NCBI GenBank assembly: GCA_963971225.1
Contig: OZ020269.1
Span: 91,098,783-91,162,782 of the forward strand
DNA from: Melieria omissa
Lineage: Eukaryota; Arthropoda; Insecta; Diptera; Ulidiidae
DNA: 64,000 nt
Reading direction: 5' to 3'
This document shows, piece after piece, positions 60,440 through 64,000 of this stretch. The translations under genes and the position numbers were made by a program. Each line of letters opens with the position of its first letter. Position 1 is the stretch's first letter. The notes under the pieces are model-generated. The model was not told the origin of the DNA and did no database searches. It was given only the letters and a program-made list of their open reading frames with translations.

Positions 60440-60494
60440 AAGTGCTTTGAAGCTGACAATGCCACAATTTGTGGCATGCATCTTCAAAGCACTT
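60440..60494. other. Strong 55-nt hairpin
   Basis: AAGTGCTTTGAAG at the left pairs perfectly with CTTCAAAGCACTT at the right (13 bp). After a small internal loop, ATGCCACA pairs with TGTGGCAT (8 bp) around a tiny loop. It stands alone in non-coding DNA. It could be a structured RNA or a relic of an inverted repeat. Confidence 0.6.
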
Positions 60495-60856
60495 AAATTA
60501 AATGGAACTAAGTTAAGTAAGAGAAACGCTAACTTGTGGTAGCTGTTTAGCACCTAAGAATGAACTTTGTATGTGCTTTGGTTAATGTTTGTGTTGTTTT
60601 GCGGTTAATTTAGCGATTAACTGATGTTAAGGTCAGTTTATGCGGGAAATAGAGGTGGTTAATGGTGTGGCGAGAAGATGTCAAGGTGAATAAGTTATAG
60701 GGTGAAGAGGGGATGACAGACAGAAAGGATTTTAAACGATAGGAGTAGTAGGAATGTGAATAGAAACGGAAGAGAAATAGATGAAATTGAAACTGGCAAA
60801 AAATAGTCGAGACAGTGGACTTCTCGTGGTGAAAAAGATCAAACTATACCAAGCTG

Positions 60857-61217
60857 GTCGGCCTCGATAGCTCACCGGGTAGCGCGCTGACTTCTCATAC
60901 CGAGCACCCCAGGTTCGATTCCTGGCTTGGGCATGAAGCAGATGAGATTACAAGAATCGCACAAGTGCGCTCTTGGCAGGCAATGGCAAAACCTCCAAGT
61001 GTGAAGGAAAAACTGTCAATCGCCGTTCGGATTCGGCGTTAAACTGTAGGTCCCCTCCCTCCCTTTCTCCATCCGTTTGAAGTGTGTGTTGTATCACATG
61101 TTGGAAAAAACAGTGTTGCATACACATTTCAAACGGGTAAAATTTGTGGTATCACAACGGGCCCGTAGGCCTAAGTGTGTCTCATATGGAGACAGCCACT
61201 AAACCAGCCAACCAACC
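60857..61217 (+). mobile_element. tRNA-headed SINE copy 3 with different tail
   Basis: The head GCCTCGATAGCTCACCGGGT has an A box and a perfect B box GGTTCGATTCC. The shared core lies at 61021-61052. The tail differs from the other copies: it forms a hairpin (CCGTTTGAAGTGTGT at 61073 with ACACATTTCAAACGG ending 61136) and ends in (CCAA)n. Target repeats ACTATACCAAGCTG (60843-60856) and ACTGTACCAAGCTG (61218-61231) flank it with one mismatch. Confidence 0.88.
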
Positions 61218-61479
61218 AACTGTACCAAGCTGAGTCTGTTGTCTAACAAGCTCATAGCGACAGTTTTTAACACCGTCATTCACATCGGATACCTGAAAAA
61301 AGTACTTCTGTACTCAAAGGGTTAAACAGAACTGTAGGACTGATTCGATGCCGATTTAAAGCACACACAGACCACATTTCGTACATTTTTTCACTACCAC
61401 ATCAACGAATCGGCGTACAAGTTTTTATTGGCCAAATTTAATTAACTTAGTTTCCTCATTCAACATGTTCTGCTTCTTT

Positions 61480-61922
61480 AGCCTTGAAAGTAAAGCAAAG
61501 CAGGATTGATTTTCTCTATCCCATTTTAGACGATTTTCCGTCTGTTTTTCACCCAATAGCGGTTTTGACATGGAAGTTTTATGAAGAATGCCTAATTTCA
61601 GAAGCCTGCATCAGATAGTGGCCGTTGATACTTCGACTCTCTTCTGCCACAATCTTTTCTTCGCTTGCTTCAGGCTAAGAGTTGAAGTGTTATAAAACAT
61701 CCGGACTGTCGTCTCATCCGCTTTGTTCTGAGTGGTTCTCTTCCTGCCTCTCCGTGGCTCGTCGTCAACATTTCCGAACTCTTTGAATCGACTGACCCAC
61801 TTCCTCACAAATAAAACTGATGTTTTCGTGTATTTTGCGACTTGTGGAGGTTTCATTTTTAGACCCTTTGGATGGTTTACCAAAACCACTACTTCGAAAC
61901 GTTTTTTAGATATATGTAGCAC
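61480..61922 (-). pseudogene. Tc1-like transposase N-terminal relic
   Basis: The - strand has KRFEVVVLVNHPKGLKM, then VRKWVSRFKEFGNVDDEPRR and GRKRTT, the paired helix-turn-helix DNA-binding region of Tc1 transposases. After an in-frame TGA near 61613 come CRLLKLGI and KPLLGEKQTENRLKW, the usual next block. No intact catalytic DDE domain follows. Confidence 0.8.
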
Positions 61923-62710
61923 TCATTTTTAATTCTTGATATTTCAGCGAAAACTTGTACCCAACTAACAAAACAGAAACACATGCGAAAGCGGTATTTT
62001 AATAAAGAAGATAATCTGATATTAAAACCATGGCAAACTTCAACAGTTAAAAAGATTTGGTCAACAATTAATTTTGAAATGCACTGTAAGTTTCTATAGC
62101 ATTGTATGGCTTTCCAGGAAAATCTACTCTGCACTCTGGGTTAGAGATTCCTTACATTACTGACAAACACAGAAAAATTGGCGACTCAGTTAAAAGTTAA
62201 GTACAGCAGAAAGCTTTTAATAGTTTTCTAAACCGTTGTTTAACATTTCAAGAAAATCTACTATATTATGGGTAAAGATTCCTTAGAATTCTGGCAAACA
62301 CAGCTGAAGGTGATTTTGGAGATCTATGTGCTAAATCTTGAGGTTGAACTCATCCGATGAACCGATCAACACTGCTTTCTTAGAGATGGAAAAGTGCAAG
62401 TGAAAGTGCAGCTGGTGCTTCAGACTTCCTTCTCAACTTAAAGAGGCGAAGATGAAGAGAACTTGAAGTTAAGTAAATAATTGGAGATGGTAACAACTTA
62501 TATATAAAGATTATAAATAACAAATAATAAAATAACAAAGCAAGTTCTGAGTATTTCGTTTAGAATACAAACAAAGGTAGGTATAAAAATGTGAAAAACA
62601 GCAACAGAAATATGTGACAAAGTGAATTATGAGCTGATGCTCAGCAGTTAATTGATTAAATAGTTAATTGCGTATGGTAAAAATTTAAACAATTTATTTT
62701 AATTAAAAAT
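61923..62710. other. No gene recognised
   Basis: AT-rich sequence between the Tc1 relic and the mariner. AAGAAAATCTACT and GGAAAATCTACTCTGCACTCTGGGT near 62117 and 62252 are related words, suggesting an old duplication. Confidence 0.4.
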
Positions 62711-62712
62711 TA

Positions 62713-63455
62713 TCAGGTGTACAACTTTGCTTCCGCCGTTTTCCGATAGGTGGCTGTACCGGCTGAGGCTGGTTGAAATACATAGATGGTAATGCCTTTA
62801 AAGTGAGTGTGGACAGTGCCTAACGAATTGTCATCGCCGTTTCAGTGACAGTTGTTCTTGTTTTCGTATTATTCACGCTCGAAAATGTCCGTTTATGTGC
62901 CCAATTCTCGCCATTTGCGGGAAGTTTTACTTTTCTGTTACAATTCGAAAAAAAATGCAGCTGAAGCGCATCGAATGCTCTCAGAAACTTACGGTGATGC
63001 TGCTCTGAGTGAAAGAACGTGTCGGGAGTGGTTTCAACGTTTTAAAAATATCAAGAGCGACATGACAAAGTCATCCTCCAACACGACATTACTCGGCCTC
63101 ACGTCGCAAAAGTGGTCAAAAAGTACCTGGAAACGCTGAAATGGGAAGTCTTGCCCCACCCGCCGTATTCCCCAGATGTCGCCCCTTCTGACTTCCACCT
63201 ATTCCGTTCGATGGCACACGGCCTGGCAGATCAACATTTTCAATCCTTCGAAGAATTGGAGAAATGGATTGCTTCATGGATAGCGTCAAAAGAGGACTCC
63301 TTTTTTCGATCCGGGATCCGAAAATTGCCGGAAAGATGGGAGAAAGTTGTCGCTAGCGACGGACAACACTTTGAATAATACGCACTTTAAGCACTTTTTC
63401 GCAATAAAGCTTTTAATTTTGGAAAAAAACGGCGGAAGCAAAGTTGTACACCTGA
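62713..63455 (+). mobile_element. Internally deleted mariner with intact inverted repeats (743 bp)
   Basis: The ends are perfect 30-bp inverted repeats starting TCAGGTGTACAACTTTGC, flanked by TA on both sides (62711-62712 and 63456-63457), the mariner target. The TCAGGTGTACAA start resembles the mauritiana group. A full-length mariner is about 1.3 kb, so roughly 0.5 kb of the coding middle is missing. Confidence 0.95.
62885..63378 (+). pseudogene. Mariner transposase with central deletion
   Basis: ATG at 62885 opens MSVYVPNSRHLREVLLFCYN and NAAEAHRMLSETYG...WFQRFKN, the mariner helix-turn-helix. Near 63065 the sequence jumps to VILQHD (second catalytic Asp) in another frame and continues through HPPYSPDVAPSDFHLF (third Asp) to PERWEKVVASDGQHFE and TAA. 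The first Asp and everything between are deleted, and the join is out of frame, so no active enzyme can be made. The intact ends would still allow movement by a related transposase. Confidence 0.92.
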
Positions 63456-63457
63456 TA

Positions 63458-64000
63458 TTAAAATTGATTTAATTATTTAAAGTCATTTTTTTATTAAAAC
63501 TTAACTTTATTCTAATATATTAATTAAATAATTTATATAAATTCTATTTAATTATTCTAATTAAAACTAAAATAAATTAGTTTAACTCTCTCAAAATTTA
63601 ACCGATTTAAAAATTATTTGAGGTGACATCAAAACTCAAAGTCAAAAGTAAAGTAAAGCAGATTTATTTATTTTAATTAAAAATTAATTAATTAATGATG
63701 CGTTGTTCGAATGTAAACTCTAACAAATATTTATTGGCTTCTACACCATTTTAAAGAGTCTCGAGTGTGCGCTTTTGTCAAACCAAACTCAAAGTTATCC
63801 TTCTTGCTTGTGTCAAGTTGCACATTAACGCGCAAATTTGCAACCTCATCAAAGCAGACGAGTCCACGCACGTATTAATTCCGTGATTGATTTCGTGCAC
63901 TGCAACAACTACTACAAACAGACACGTTTCCATACACACACACACACAGAAATACTAACACACACACATATGTCCAGATATGGAGACCATGGTGACAAAT
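63458..64000. other. No gene recognised
   Basis: AT-rich to 63720, then a mixed stretch ending with CA runs near 63935-63967. The window ends here. Confidence 0.4.

Overview
The window looks like nuclear DNA of a higher fly (Diptera, Cyclorrhapha), possibly a tephritid-type genome. The signs are short spliced introns of 52-90 bp, intergenic DNA full of CAA/TTG and CA/TG runs, and many decayed mariner/Tc1, LINE, SINE, Helitron and TTAA-target elements. Species cannot be fixed from the sequence alone.

Protein-coding genes that I can support lie only in the first 9.3 kb. Two tandem beta-glucuronidase (glycosyl hydrolase 2) genes lie head to tail on the + strand: copy 1 (1-2137, 5' end outside the window) and copy 2 (5539-8508, 11 exons, apparently complete). 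A ZNHIT3-type HIT zinc-finger gene (8682-9242, - strand, 3 exons) ends tail to tail with copy 2, and a tRNA-Arg(CCT) follows at 9565-9637. The two glucuronidase copies are nearly identical, introns included, through the exon ending DECPS, and then diverge sharply. That mosaic suggests gene conversion. Each copy also has one GC-AG intron, at different intron positions.

From about 9.7 kb to the end I find no convincing host protein-coding gene. The space holds mobile elements and tandem repeats. There are eight short elements bounded by TTAA with CC/CCC...GG/GGG ends (piggyBac-type target). Three have the strongest support: 2925 and 41389 are two copies of one family in opposite orientation, 10452 interrupts a transposase whose frame is restored if it is removed, and 34510 interrupts one unit of a ~140-bp tandem array. 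Three tRNA-headed SINE copies (21857, 39380, 60857) share a 33-bp core but carry different tails, and two have clear target-site duplications. There is a non-autonomous Helitron (54099-55203), an internally deleted mariner with intact inverted repeats (62713-63455), several mariner/Tc1/LINE relics, and an unclassified dispersed repeat ending GTCGCACGGTG.

Two very long simple arrays stand out: about 98 units of TTCTAC (12613-13198), and about 1.3 kb built from AAGTCC hexamers that switches to an 11-bp AAGTCAAGTCC period (28148-29466). Two hairpin types may be RNA genes or miniature elements: a 76-bp foldback present twice (4914, 55645) and a single hairpin at 60440. Between the repeats, the CAA/CA-rich, locally GC-rich tracts (18-20, 25-27.5, 35-36, 40-41, 52-53.5 and 56-60 kb) resemble the regulatory or intronic DNA of a large neighbouring gene, but no exon was recognised.
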